Assembly (NCBI RefSeq): GCF_014204795.1
Contig: NZ_JACHMB010000001.1
Location: 806,001-870,000, forward strand
Length of the DNA: 64,000 nt
DNA from: Nonomuraea jabiensis
GTDB taxonomy: Bacteria > Actinomycetota > Actinomycetes > Streptosporangiales > Streptosporangiaceae
Direction: 5' to 3'
Numbering within the stretch: the stretch's first letter is position 1; each line of letters opens with the position of its first letter. Position numbers and translations under genes: made by a program. This document shows, in pieces, positions 17,887-26,431 of the stretch. The notes under the pieces are model-generated. The model did not search any database. It was not told where the DNA came from and saw only the letters and a list, made by a program, of their open reading frames with translations.

Positions 17887-17955
17887 GTGAAAGTTCTGTC
17901 GGTAGCCGTGCTCGTGCTGGCCGTCGCCCTCGCCTGCTTCGCTCAGGTTTGGTGA
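17887..17955 (+). CDS. possible 22-residue hydrophobic peptide or truncated membrane-protein start
   Basis: GTG start with GGAAGGGAGC upstream; the product MKVLSVAVLVLAVALACFAQ followed by VW is one lysine then a hydrophobic helix. It may be a real small membrane peptide or the surviving signal/anchor of a deleted gene between ohr and LAL-3. No database-type recognition. Confidence 0.3.
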   Translation: MKVLSVAVLVLAVALACFAQVW

Positions 17956-18021
17956 AACGAAGGCGGGCGATGCCCGTGTGTCGCCCATGGACATCAGCCG
18001 AGCTAGGGAGGGGGCAGACCT

Positions 18022-20730
18022 GTGCCGCTGTTCGGGCGGGAAGCCGAGCTGCGGGCTCTGGCCGGGCTCATCGGCCACCCCGGAGACGGCAGCGGCGTGC
18101 TCCTTCGGGGGGAGGCGGGAATCGGGAAGTCCGCCCTGGTGAAGGAGGCCGTCGCCGTGGCGAGGGCTGCGGATGTGCGCGTGCTGACGGCGACCGGCGT
18201 CGCGCCCGAGCAGCACCTCGCCTACGCCGGGTTGCAGCAATTGTTGTACCCGATCCCGGCGGGCCTGAGCGCACTGCCTGCGCCGCAGCGTGACGCCCTG
18301 GCCTGCGCATTGGGCCTCGCGGAAACGGCCGCGCCCAGCGTCTACCTGGTGGGGCTCGCCACGCTGAGCCTGCTGGCCGAGGCGGCAGCTGTACGGCCGG
18401 TGCTGGTCGTCGCCGACGACGTGCACTGGCTCGATCGCGCCAGCGCCGACGTCCTCGCCTTCGTGGCGCGCAGGATCGAGTGCGAGCCCGTCCTCATGAT
18501 CGCGACACTCCGGGACGGCGAACCCTCGCACCTGCAGGACGCCGGGCTGACCCCGATGCCCCTCGACCGGCTCTCCCACGAGGCCGCCACCGAGCTCCTG
18601 GACTCGATCTCTCCCGGCCTTTCTCCAGAGGTCCGGGCGCGGCTGCTGGCGGAGGCCGCAGGAAACCCGCTGGCGCTGACCGAGCTGCCCGCGACCCTTT
18701 TGGCCGTCGATCCCCCGGGCGCGGTGCTGCCGCTGAGCGCGCGTCTTGAGCGGGCCTTCATCGCCCGGGTCACCGGCCTTCCCGCTCCGGCCCGCACCGC
18801 CCTGCTGGTCGCGGCGCTCGGTCAGCGCGATTCAGTCGCGGAGACGCTCGCGGCCACCAGCCTGATCCTGGGGTCGGCGGCCGAGCCGGAGATCCTCGCG
18901 CCGGCAGCCGAGGTCGCTTTGATCGAGCTGGCCATCGACGCGGTGGCGTTCCGTCACCCTCTGGTGCGCTCGGCCGTCGCGGCGGCTTCGACGTTCGCCG
19001 AACGCCGGCAGGCCCACCTGGCTCTCGCCGAGACGCTGCATGACCAGCCTGACCGGCGGGCCTGGCACCAGGCCGCCGCGACGCCAGGAGCCGACGAGAA
19101 GGTGGCGGACGCGCTGGACCGCACGGCCGACCGGGCCCGGCACCGGGGCGGGGTCGCCGCCGCGATCGCGGCGCTGGAGCAGGCGGCCCGGCTGAGCGAG
19201 GGGCGGGGCAGGAAGGCGTTCAGGTTGCTGAGCGCGGCCGAGCTCGCGGTCGAGTCCGGCAGCCGCGCGACCGCCGAGCGTCTGGTGCGCGACGCGCAGG
19301 CGCTCGGCCTCCCGCCGCACGGCCGGGCCACCGCCGCCTGGCTGCTCAGCGGCTTCGAGGACGGCGTGCGCGAGGACGTCTCCCGCGTGGCTGAGCTGGG
19401 CGGGCTTGCCGCGTCGGTGGCCGCCGACGGGGAGGTGGAGCCGGCGGTCAGGATCCTGTGGGGCGCCGCCATGCGCTGCTTCTGGTCCGAACCGGGTACG
19501 TCCGCGCGCCGCGCGCTGCTGGAGGTGGCCGACCGGCTGCCCGTCCCCGCCGACGACCCGCGCATGGTCGCGATCACGGCGTACGTCGCGCCGTTCGAGC
19601 GAGGCGACCTCACGCTCGTACGGCTGCGCGCGTTGGCCGGAGCGGCAGGGACCGCCCCGGAGATCGATCGCTACCTGGGCAGCGCGGCCCTGCAGGTCGG
19701 GGCGTTCGACCTGGCCGCCCACTTCGCCACGGCGGCCGTGCCCGGCCTGCGCGCCCAGGGGAGGCTCGGGCTGCTCCCCCGGGCACTGGCCGTCCAGGCC
19801 TGGAGCCAGGCCCGGCTCGGCGACCTGGCCACGGCTCTCCCGGTAGCGGCGGAGGCGGCCAAGCTCGCCCAGGAGACCGGGCAGCCGTTCATATACGGGC
19901 TGGCCACGGCCGTCCAGGCGGAGATCGCCGCCTTGACGGGCGACCACGGCCGGGCCGCGGCGCTCGCCGACGAGGCCGAACGGGTCGCACTTCCCGCCGG
20001 TGCCCGTCCGGTCCTGGCGACCGTCCAGCTCGCACGCGGGCTCACGGCCTTGGGCGAGGAGCGCTTCGACGACGCGTTCGCCGCCCTGAGCAGGATGCTC
20101 GACCCCGCCGACCCCGCCTACCAGCTGGCCCTTCGTACGTACTGTCTAGCCGAGCTCACCGAGGCCGCCGTTCGTGCCGGCCGCAGCGACGCCATGCGCG
20201 ACCTCCTGCGCGAGCTGGATCCGCTGGCCGCGTCGACGCCGTCACCGGCCCTGCACATCGGGCTGCGCTACGCGCGCGCGGTGCTCGCCCCGAACGAGGA
20301 GGCGGAGAGGCTGTTCACGGCCGCGCTGCGGGCGGATCTGACCGGTTGGCCCGCCGAACGCGGACGCCTGCGACTGGCGTTCGGCGAGTGGTTGCGTCGG
20401 CGGCGCCGGGCCGTGGAATCCCGGGCACATCTGCGCGCGGCCAGGGAGACCTTCGACGCGCTCGGCATGGCCGCGTGGAGCGAGCGTGCCCGACGGGAGC
20501 TGCGCGGTGCGGGAGAATCCAGCCCGAATCGGAACCCGGACGCGCGGGACAGGCTCACCCCGCACGAGCTGAACATCGCGCACCTGGCCGCTGAGGGGCT
20601 GACGAACCGGGAGATCGGGCAACGTCTGTACCTTTCCCACCGCACGGTCGGCACCCACCTGCACCGGATCTTCCCCAAGCTGGGGGTCAGCTCCCGGGCC
20701 GATCTCGCCCGCGTCCTCAAGACGGAGTGA
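18022..20730 (+). CDS. LuxR family large ATP-binding regulator (LAL), third of three
   Basis: 902 residues from a GTG preceded by GGGAGGGGG. Walker A GEAGIGKS at 30-37, Walker B-like VLVVADDVHWLD near 130-142, ACN-type helical middle, and C-terminal LuxR helix-turn-helix (LTPHELNIAHLAAEGLTNRE; RTVGTHLHRIFPKLGV). Its last 40 residues closely match those of LAL-2, so the two are recent paralogues in the DNA-binding part. A tannase gene with a regulon element directly follows, starting 86 bp after the stop, and is the most likely target. Confidence 0.9.
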   Translation: MPLFGREAELRALAGLIGHPGDGSGVLLRGEAGIGKSALVKEAVAVARAADVRVLTATGVAPEQHLAYAGLQQLLYPIPAGLSALPAPQRDALACALGLAETAAPSVYLVGLATLSLLAEAAAVRPVLVVADDVHWLDRASADVLAFVARRIECEPVLMIATLRDGEPSHLQDAGLTPMPLDRLSHEAATELLDSISPGLSPEVRARLLAEAAGNPLALTELPATLLAVDPPGAVLPLSARLERAFIARVTGLPAPARTALLVAALGQRDSVAETLAATSLILGSAAEPEILAPAAEVALIELAIDAVAFRHPLVRSAVAAASTFAERRQAHLALAETLHDQPDRRAWHQAAATPGADEKVADALDRTADRARHRGGVAAAIAALEQAARLSEGRGRKAFRLLSAAELAVESGSRATAERLVRDAQALGLPPHGRATAAWLLSGFEDGVREDVSRVAELGGLAASVAADGEVEPAVRILWGAAMRCFWSEPGTSARRALLEVADRLPVPADDPRMVAITAYVAPFERGDLTLVRLRALAGAAGTAPEIDRYLGSAALQVGAFDLAAHFATAAVPGLRAQGRLGLLPRALAVQAWSQARLGDLATALPVAAEAAKLAQETGQPFIYGLATAVQAEIAALTGDHGRAAALADEAERVALPAGARPVLATVQLARGLTALGEERFDDAFAALSRMLDPADPAYQLALRTYCLAELTEAAVRAGRSDAMRDLLRELDPLAASTPSPALHIGLRYARAVLAPNEEAERLFTAALRADLTGWPAERGRLRLAFGEWLRRRRRAVESRAHLRAARETFDALGMAAWSERARRELRGAGESSPNRNPDARDRLTPHELNIAHLAAEGLTNREIGQRLYLSHRTVGTHLHRIFPKLGVSSRADLARVLKTE

Positions 20731-20736
20731 TGCTGA

Positions 20737-20783
20737 CCGTCAACTGACTGATGTGCCGGGTTCCAGCCGGGGACGACAGTGGG
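20737..20783 (+). promoter_or_regulatory. regulon element copy 4 with box 2 (upstream of tannase 1)
   Basis: CCGTCAACTGACTGATGTG at 20737-20755 and AGTGGG at 20778-20783, 22 bp apart, 34 bp before the tannase start. Begins 6 bp after the LAL-3 stop codon. Confidence 0.7.
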
Positions 20784-20816
20784 ACCTCATCGCGACAGCC
20801 GAGCGAGAGGAACCTC

Positions 20817-22436
20817 ATGAAACGTCTTTTGATCATGTTCGCGGCAGGAGTGCCGCTGGTGGCCGCGTGCCTGCCCACAGCGGCCTCGGCCACCGTGGCA
20901 GGTTTCGCCACCGCCCCCTTCACCTGCTCGTCCGTCTCCGTGAATGCCCCGGCGGGCACAGCGGTGGAGTCCGTGACGACGGTGAGCAAGGAGGCGGGCA
21001 CCCTCAGCATCCCTCCGGTGCCCCCGTTCACCGAGGTCACGGAGATCCCGAACGTGCCCGCCCATTGCGAGGTCACGGTCACGATCACTCATCCGGGCGT
21101 CGGCGACCACGCCAAGGTGCAGGTCTGGCTGCCCGAGACGGGCTGGAGCAGCCGGTTTCAGGCGCTGGGCGGCAGCGCCTTCGCCGCGGGCGACTACGGC
21201 GCGGGCCTGGCGGGCGCGATCAAGAGCGGCTACGCCGCCGCGACCACCGACGCCGGTGTCGGCACCTACCTTGACACCGCCTGGGGCCTGAACAGCGCGG
21301 GCGAGGTGAACAGAGAGCTGCTGAAGAACTTCGCCGACCGCTCCCAGCACGAGATGGCGCTGATCGGCAAGCAGGTCGTCAACGAGGTCTACGGCAGGCC
21401 GGTCTCCTACTCGTACTGGAACGGCTGCTCGACCGGCGGCCGTCAGGGCTACATGGAGGCCCAGCGCCACCCCGGCGACTTCGACGGCATCCTGGCCACC
21501 GCTCCGGCGATCAACTGGGACGAGTTCGAGGTCGCGACCCTGTGGCCGCAGGTGGTGATGAACCAGGAGAACACCTTCCCCGCCCCTTGTGAGTTCAAGG
21601 CCTTCACCCAGGCCGCCGTCAAAGCCTGCGACCCGCTCGACGGTGTCAAGGACGGGGTGATCGGCGACCCCGCCACCTGCACGTTCGACCCGCGCCGCCT
21701 CATCGGCACGAAGCTCGAATGCGACGGCGCGCAGGAGACCATCACCGCCGCCGACGCCGCCGTCGTGGCCAAGATCTGGGACGGCCCCCGCACGCCGTCC
21801 GGCAGGAAGTTGTGGTCCGGCGTCCCGATCGGAGCCGATTTCGACCTCGCGGGCACCCAGCCCGGCGCGGACGGCAACCGCGTGGGCGCACCCTTCCCCG
21901 TCCCTGCCGCCTGGGTCGCGACGTGGCTCAAGCGCCAGCCCGCCTACGACCTGTCGACGATCACCTACGCCGAGTTCGCCAAGCTGTTCGCGCAGTCCCA
22001 GGCCGAGTACGACACGGTCATCGGCACCGACGACCCCGACCTGTCGGCGTTCCACAGGGCCGGTGGCAAGCTGCTCACCTGGCATGGCCAGGCCGACCAG
22101 CTCATTCCCGCCCAGGGCACCGTGGACTACCGCGAGCGGGTGGAGCAGCTGATGGGCGGTTCGGGCCGGGTTGACGACTTCTACCGGCTGTTCCTGGCTC
22201 CGGGCGTGGCCCACTGCGCCGGTCCCACGAGCACCGGCCCGGTGCCCACGGACGCGCTCGGCGCTCTGACCGCCTGGGTCGAGCAGGGCAAGACCCCGCA
22301 GACGCTGAGTGCCGCCATGACGGACTCCTCCGGCAGGACCGTCACCCGCGAGCTGTGCCGCTACCCGCTCGTCTCCCGCTACAGCGGCCACGGTGACCCG
22401 GCCGACGCCGGCAGCCACTCCTGCGCCCGGCACTGA
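20817..22436 (+). CDS. secreted tannase/feruloyl esterase family alpha/beta hydrolase (copy 1)
   Basis: 539 residues with a Sec signal peptide (MKRLLIMFAAGVPLVAACLP, cleavage near TAASA). The tannase/feruloyl-esterase signature GCSTGGRQG carries the nucleophile Ser; HGQADQLIP supplies the Asp and GVAHC the catalytic His next to a Cys, as in the tannase family where a CS-HC disulfide joins the triad. Such enzymes cleave plant-derived aromatic esters outside the cell. It is about 80 percent similar by eye to the copy at 43036 along the whole length, and both follow the same regulatory element. GAGCGAGAGGAACCTC supplies the ribosome site. Confidence 0.92.
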   Translation: MKRLLIMFAAGVPLVAACLPTAASATVAGFATAPFTCSSVSVNAPAGTAVESVTTVSKEAGTLSIPPVPPFTEVTEIPNVPAHCEVTVTITHPGVGDHAKVQVWLPETGWSSRFQALGGSAFAAGDYGAGLAGAIKSGYAAATTDAGVGTYLDTAWGLNSAGEVNRELLKNFADRSQHEMALIGKQVVNEVYGRPVSYSYWNGCSTGGRQGYMEAQRHPGDFDGILATAPAINWDEFEVATLWPQVVMNQENTFPAPCEFKAFTQAAVKACDPLDGVKDGVIGDPATCTFDPRRLIGTKLECDGAQETITAADAAVVAKIWDGPRTPSGRKLWSGVPIGADFDLAGTQPGADGNRVGAPFPVPAAWVATWLKRQPAYDLSTITYAEFAKLFAQSQAEYDTVIGTDDPDLSAFHRAGGKLLTWHGQADQLIPAQGTVDYRERVEQLMGGSGRVDDFYRLFLAPGVAHCAGPTSTGPVPTDALGALTAWVEQGKTPQTLSAAMTDSSGRTVTRELCRYPLVSRYSGHGDPADAGSHSCARH

Positions 22437-22468
22437 CAACCATCCATCCGTCCGGAAAGGGCACCCGC

Positions 22469-23020
22469 ATGAACACGACGTCACCCCTGCTCAAGCTGTA
22501 CCTGGTCCGTGGAGTCCTGGCGGTGGCGTGGGCCGCGGCGTTCGCCTCCGCCCACGCCCCCATCGGCGCCCTCGCGATCATCCTGCTGGTCGTCTATCCG
22601 CTGATCGACGCGGTGTCGTCGCTGATCGAGCTGCGTGCGCTTCCGGACGGATCGGGGCGTCGCCTAACGCTGTTCAACGGGGTGCTCAGCACCCTGGCCG
22701 CCGTCGGCGTCGGCCTGGCCGGGGCGGGCGGGGCGGCGGCGGTGCTGCACGTGTTCGGTGCCTGGGCCGTCGTCTCCGGCGCGGCACAGGTGCTGGTCGG
22801 GCTGCGACGGCGCGGCCCTGAGCTGGGCAGGCAGTGGCCGATGCTGATCGCGGGTGGCCTGTCGTTCCTTGTGGGCATCTTCTACAACGTTCAGGCCCTC
22901 GGAGGCGACGCCTCACTCGACGTGCTGTCGGTCTATGCCACCGGCGGCGGCGTGTTCTTCATCATCCAGGCCGGGCTGCTGGGCCTGCGCGCCCGCCGAC
23001 CGCGCACGCAGACCATCTGA
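22469..23020 (+). CDS. HdeD/DUF308-like integral membrane protein
   Basis: 183 residues with about six hydrophobic helices (YLVRGVLAVAWAAAFA; GALAIILLVVYPLIDA; GVLSTLAAVGVGLAG; HVFGAWAVVSGAAQV; WPMLIAGGLSFLVGIFYN; GGGVFFIIQAGLLGL). Pairs of helices with small residues and the DAVSSLIELR connection fit the DUF308/HdeD family, associated with acid or stress tolerance in some bacteria; role here unknown. AAAGGGCACC lies upstream. It follows the tannase by 32 bp, so may be co-transcribed. Confidence 0.8.
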   Translation: MNTTSPLLKLYLVRGVLAVAWAAAFASAHAPIGALAIILLVVYPLIDAVSSLIELRALPDGSGRRLTLFNGVLSTLAAVGVGLAGAGGAAAVLHVFGAWAVVSGAAQVLVGLRRRGPELGRQWPMLIAGGLSFLVGIFYNVQALGGDASLDVLSVYATGGGVFFIIQAGLLGLRARRPRTQTI

Positions 23021-23092
23021 CGGTTCACTGGGCCTTCACCGCGCTCTGGTGAAAGGCCCATATGTCCAGTTTCAAGAAAGGGGTACGTGCTC

Positions 23093-23749
23093 GTGAGCGA
23101 ATCACTGAGCTTCGGAATGGCGGGAACCGCCAGGCGCGACCGTACGCACACGCTGTTCGCGCAGACGATGGGATACGTGGCGGCCACGTCCGGGCTGTTC
23201 GCGCTCGGCGCCTACGCGGGCCGCGGCCTGCCTGGCGGTCTCGGCATTCTCGCCTTCGTCGCCGCGTTCGGCACTCTGATCGGTATGCAGGTCACCGTGC
23301 GGAAATCGAAGCCGTGGACGGTGGCGCTGCTGGCCGCGTTCGGTCTGCTGGTCGGGCTGGCGACGGCGCCGGTGCTCGCCGTGTACGCCGGCGCGGACCC
23401 GCGGGCGTTGTGGCAGGCGGGCGGGGCCACCGCGCTGTTCGTCGCCGGGTTCGGGGCCGCCGGATACGCCACCCGGCGCGATCTCGCGATCGTCGCGAAG
23501 ATCGGTTTCTGGGCGTTGCTGGCACTCATCGTCTTCGGCCTTGTGCTCGTGTTCGTCGACATCCCGGGCGGTGACCTGATCTACTCCATCCTCGGGCTGG
23601 TGATCTTCGCCGGCCTCACGATGGTCGACTTCCAGCGGCTGCGCCGGTCAACGGAGATCGACAGCGCGCCGCTGCTGGCGGCGTCGATCTTCCTCGACGT
23701 CCTGAACGTGTTCCTGTTCTTCACTCAGATCTTCTCGCGCAATGAGTAG
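23093..23749 (+). CDS. Bax inhibitor-1-like (BI-1/YccA type) membrane protein
   Basis: 218 residues with seven predicted membrane segments and the family's conserved end (DLIYSILGLVIFAGLTMVDF then ASIFLDVLNVFLFF). BI-1 family proteins are inner-membrane channels or protease modulators. AAGGGG at 23078-23083 favours the GTG at 23093 over 23087. The last codons overlap the next gene (ATGAGTAG at 23742-23749), so translational coupling is likely. Confidence 0.88.
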   Translation: MSESLSFGMAGTARRDRTHTLFAQTMGYVAATSGLFALGAYAGRGLPGGLGILAFVAAFGTLIGMQVTVRKSKPWTVALLAAFGLLVGLATAPVLAVYAGADPRALWQAGGATALFVAGFGAAGYATRRDLAIVAKIGFWALLALIVFGLVLVFVDIPGGDLIYSILGLVIFAGLTMVDFQRLRRSTEIDSAPLLAASIFLDVLNVFLFFTQIFSRNE

Positions 23750-23978
23750 CGGGGAGAGCGTGAGCGTCCCCGTCGCGATCGCGGAAAGCCGCGTCGAGGC
23801 GGAGCTGATCGCGGGCCTGCTGCGCGCCAACGGCCTGACGGCGCTCGTCTCACCCGATGACGTCGGCGGGCTGGAGCCGCAACTCCAGCTCCAGGGAGTC
23901 CGGGTACTGGTGGCGCGCTCGCAAGAAGCCGCCGCCCGCGAACTGCTGGGCGAGGTCGACGGCGCGGGCGCGTCATGA
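23742..23978 (+). CDS. DUF2007-like small protein
   Basis: 78 residues: VPVAIAESRVEAELIAGLLRA, SPDDVGG and VLVARSQEAAARELL, a ferredoxin-like alpha/beta pattern matching the putative signal-transducing DUF2007 family. Starts inside the end of the BI-1-like gene and its stop overlaps the next start (TCATGA). Function unknown; its position between a membrane protein and a zinc-ribbon-like protein suggests a small regulatory module. Confidence 0.7.
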   Translation: MSSGESVSVPVAIAESRVEAELIAGLLRANGLTALVSPDDVGGLEPQLQLQGVRVLVARSQEAAARELLGEVDGAGAS

Positions 23979-24286
23979 ACTGGATCCTTCTCCAGGCGAT
24001 GCTCATGGCGAACATCGCCCCGCCGGTGGAACTGACCGGCTGGGTCCTCGACGGCACGGAGCCGACCCACGCCGACAACTGGCTCATCGAGATCGCCTAC
24101 GGGGTCATCGCCGCGGGCACGGCATGCGAGAACTGTGGCGGGCCGCTCGGCCCGGTGGCCGTGCGGTCAGGCCACTGGCCGGTCAAGGTCGTCGCCGACT
24201 GCACCGGCCCGGAACGGCACCGCCATCGCGCCCGCGTCCGGTACGCCGGGAACGGGCTCCTGCTGGAGCCCCTGAGCGCGGAGTGA
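23975..24286 (+). CDS. small zinc-ribbon-like protein, paralogue of the gene at 10778
   Basis: 103 residues, overlapping the upstream gene by ATGA. N-terminal hydrophobic segment (MNWILLQAMLMANIAP), WLIEIAYGVIAAGTACENCG with CxxC, and CTGPERHRHRARV. The shared order WLIE, CxxC, WPVKV/WPVRV, HRHRA with the 10778 product shows a family that appears twice in 13 kb. Each copy is the last or middle gene of a short operon with a very small partner protein. Confidence 0.7.
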   Translation: MNWILLQAMLMANIAPPVELTGWVLDGTEPTHADNWLIEIAYGVIAAGTACENCGGPLGPVAVRSGHWPVKVVADCTGPERHRHRARVRYAGNGLLLEPLSAE

Positions 24287-24341
24287 GCCGGTCAGTGCTC
24301 GCAGGGGCAGGTGTAGGCCCGAAGCAGGGCATGACGGCGCG

Positions 24342-25541
24342 TCAGCGGACCCGGACGGGCAGGGTGTGCAGCCCACGGATGAGGGTGCTGGCACGCCATT
24401 GCAGGGCGGGAGCGCCCAACTCGATGCTGGAGAAGCGACCGAGCAGCCTTCCGATCGCTATCTGCGCCTCCAACCTGGCCAGCGGCGCGCCCACGCAGTA
24501 GTGGATGCCGTGACCGAAGGCCAGGTGTCCGCCGCCCTGTCTGGTGACGTCGAGCCGGTCGGGATCGGGGTGGCGGCCCGGGTCGCGGTTGGCGGCCAGC
24601 AGGGAGATGAAGACGAACTCGTCCGCGGGGATCTCGACGTCGCCGACGCGTACCGGCTCGGTGGTGAAGCGCAGGGTCGCGATGTTGATCGGGCCGTCGA
24701 AGCGCAGGAACTCCTCCACCGCGCCCGGCAGGAGGGTGGGGTCGGCCCGCAGCGTGGCCATCTGGGCGGGCTCGCCGATCAGGGCGAGCACGCTGTTGGC
24801 GATCAGGTTGACCGTGGTCTCGTGGCCTGCCACGAGGAGCAGGAACGCCATGGACACGACTTCGTCCCGCGACAGCCGGTCGCCCTCGTCGGAGATGTGC
24901 ACGAGCTCCGACAGCAGGTCCTCGCCGGGTGCGGCCCGCTTGGCGGCGACGAGGCGGGTCAGGTAGGCCAGCATCCACGCGTGGGCCTCGCGCATCTCCC
25001 CTGCCGACGAGGCCGCCATGAAGGGCGCGGTCCAGGTCCTGAACTCGTCGTGGTCGCAGGCCGGGATGCCGATCAGCTCACAGATGACGGCGATCGGCAG
25101 GGGGAAGGCGAACACCTGCATCAGGTCGAACGCGCCCGCCTGCGCCATGTCGTCGAGCAGGCCGTCGGTGATCTGCTCGATGCGCGGGCGCAGCCGCGAC
25201 ACCGTCCTGGCGGTGAACGCCTTGTTCACCAGCCTGCGCAGGCGCGTGTGGTCGGGCGGGTCGGAGTTGAGCATGTGGGCCGACAGTGAGGAGGCGTACG
25301 GGCCCGCGGTCCCCGGCGGGAACAGCTCGATCGCTCTGGCGCTGTCCTTGGCCAGCCTGGGGTCGTTGAGGAGTTCCCTGGCCTCGGCGTACCTGGTGAC
25401 CAGCCAGACCCTGAGCCGTCGGTGCGCGAGCGCAGGCCGGACCGGACCCTCCTCTCGTACGCGCCGGTAGACCGGGTGCGGATCCTGGAAGAAGGCTCGG
25501 TCGAGGGTGAGTGCCGGGTCCGATTCGCCGTACTGCAACAT
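24342..25541 (-). CDS. cytochrome P450 (first of two)
   Basis: 399 residues, soluble bacterial class I P450. I-helix AGHETTVN, ExxR-containing K-helix region (VEEFLRFDGP preceded by GA), and heme-binding FGHGIHYCVGAPLAR with Cys about 50 residues from the end. GGAGGGAGGCGA sets the ATG at 25541. No ferredoxin or reductase gene is adjacent, so electron partners must be elsewhere. Convergent with the 23975 gene. The hydrolase at 25594 lies 52 bp upstream on the same strand, and the second P450 beyond that, suggesting a shared oxidative pathway. Confidence 0.93.
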   Translation of the reverse strand: MLQYGESDPALTLDRAFFQDPHPVYRRVREEGPVRPALAHRRLRVWLVTRYAEARELLNDPRLAKDSARAIELFPPGTAGPYASSLSAHMLNSDPPDHTRLRRLVNKAFTARTVSRLRPRIEQITDGLLDDMAQAGAFDLMQVFAFPLPIAVICELIGIPACDHDEFRTWTAPFMAASSAGEMREAHAWMLAYLTRLVAAKRAAPGEDLLSELVHISDEGDRLSRDEVVSMAFLLLVAGHETTVNLIANSVLALIGEPAQMATLRADPTLLPGAVEEFLRFDGPINIATLRFTTEPVRVGDVEIPADEFVFISLLAANRDPGRHPDPDRLDVTRQGGGHLAFGHGIHYCVGAPLARLEAQIAIGRLLGRFSSIELGAPALQWRASTLIRGLHTLPVRVR

Positions 25542-25593
25542 TCGCCTCCCTCCAGCTCGGCGGGCGCCCGCCCAGACCTCCGTACGATCGCCG

Positions 25594-26280
25594 CTACCCA
25601 CGGGCGGCCAGGGCGTCTGTCACCTCGTCGATGACGCCGGCCAGCTCGCCCGGCCGCGACAGGAACGGAGAATGGCTCCCCAGCAGGTGCCTGACCGCCC
25701 CGGCCATCGTGAGCTGCCGCTTGATGAACAGCTCGGGCATGCTCCGGTCATCGTCGCAGACGATGAGCGCGGAAGGTACCGATCGCCACGAGGCCCGCGT
25801 CTGCTGCTCGATGAAGGAACGCGCGCTCTGTGGCCTGAGCCTGGCGACGGCCGCCTGCGCCCACTGCGCGGGTACGTCGTGGTACAACGCCTCGATCGGC
25901 GACTCGGGAGCCGGCAGCAACTCGGCGTCCTGGGGGAACCACGGCCCGCCGAGCGGCGTGACCAGCGCCTCCCCCACCTGCAGCATGTGGGCCGCGAGGT
26001 AGACGAGCCGCCGCACGTTCGGCACGGTCTCGGCCACCTCGGTGACGGGGATGCCGCCGTAGGAGTGCGCGAGCACGGTGACCGGTCCCTCGATGGCACG
26101 CAGATGTTCCCGTACGGCCCGCGCGTCGTCGTACATCCCCGCGTGTGGATCCCCCGACGTGCTCGGCAGGTCCACCGTGGACGTGCGCCAGCCGCGTTCT
26201 TCCAGCTCGGGTACGAGCCGATCCCAGCACGACGGTCCGTGCCAGGCGCCGTGCACGAGCACCAGCGTCTCCTTGTCCAT
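25594..26280 (-). CDS. alpha/beta hydrolase
   Basis: 228 residues without signal peptide. LVLVHGAWHGPSCW at the N-terminus, LAHSYGG nucleophile motif, and LLGSHSPF with the catalytic His. GGGGGGAGAACGTG precedes the ATG. Same subfamily as 5480-6148 and 41876-42682. It lies between two P450 genes on the same strand and has a type-B regulatory site 53 bp upstream. Confidence 0.88.
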   Translation of the reverse strand: MDKETLVLVHGAWHGPSCWDRLVPELEERGWRTSTVDLPSTSGDPHAGMYDDARAVREHLRAIEGPVTVLAHSYGGIPVTEVAETVPNVRRLVYLAAHMLQVGEALVTPLGGPWFPQDAELLPAPESPIEALYHDVPAQWAQAAVARLRPQSARSFIEQQTRASWRSVPSALIVCDDDRSMPELFIKRQLTMAGAVRHLLGSHSPFLSRPGELAGVIDEVTDALAARG

Positions 26281-26332
26281 CACGTTCTCCCCCCGTTTTC
26301 GCATGTCACCCGGCCAGAATGGCAGGGCCGCC

Positions 26333-26365
26333 TATACGGGCCGCATATCCGGCATTGACGGCGAG
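26333..26365 (-). promoter_or_regulatory. type-B regulatory site upstream of hydrolase 25594
   Basis: Plus strand TATACG-N4-CGCATATC-N3-CATTGACGG-C-GAG. The same spacing occurs at 27723 upstream of the second P450. The CAT-GACGG-GAG part resembles the 19-bp element with one base fewer. In gene sense CGTATAGGC could be a -10. Confidence 0.5.
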
Positions 26366-26431
26366 GTCGGAGCGATGACGGCACCGGCGATGTGGCGGGC
26401 AGTCGAAGTGACTCGACGTGCCGCGCAGGAT

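Noticed and set aside
20787..22484. 565-codon minus-strand frame across tannase 1, and the equivalent at 43030-44436 across tannase 2
   Set aside because: Both are complements of conserved tannase genes; their similarity to each other only reflects the tannase duplication.
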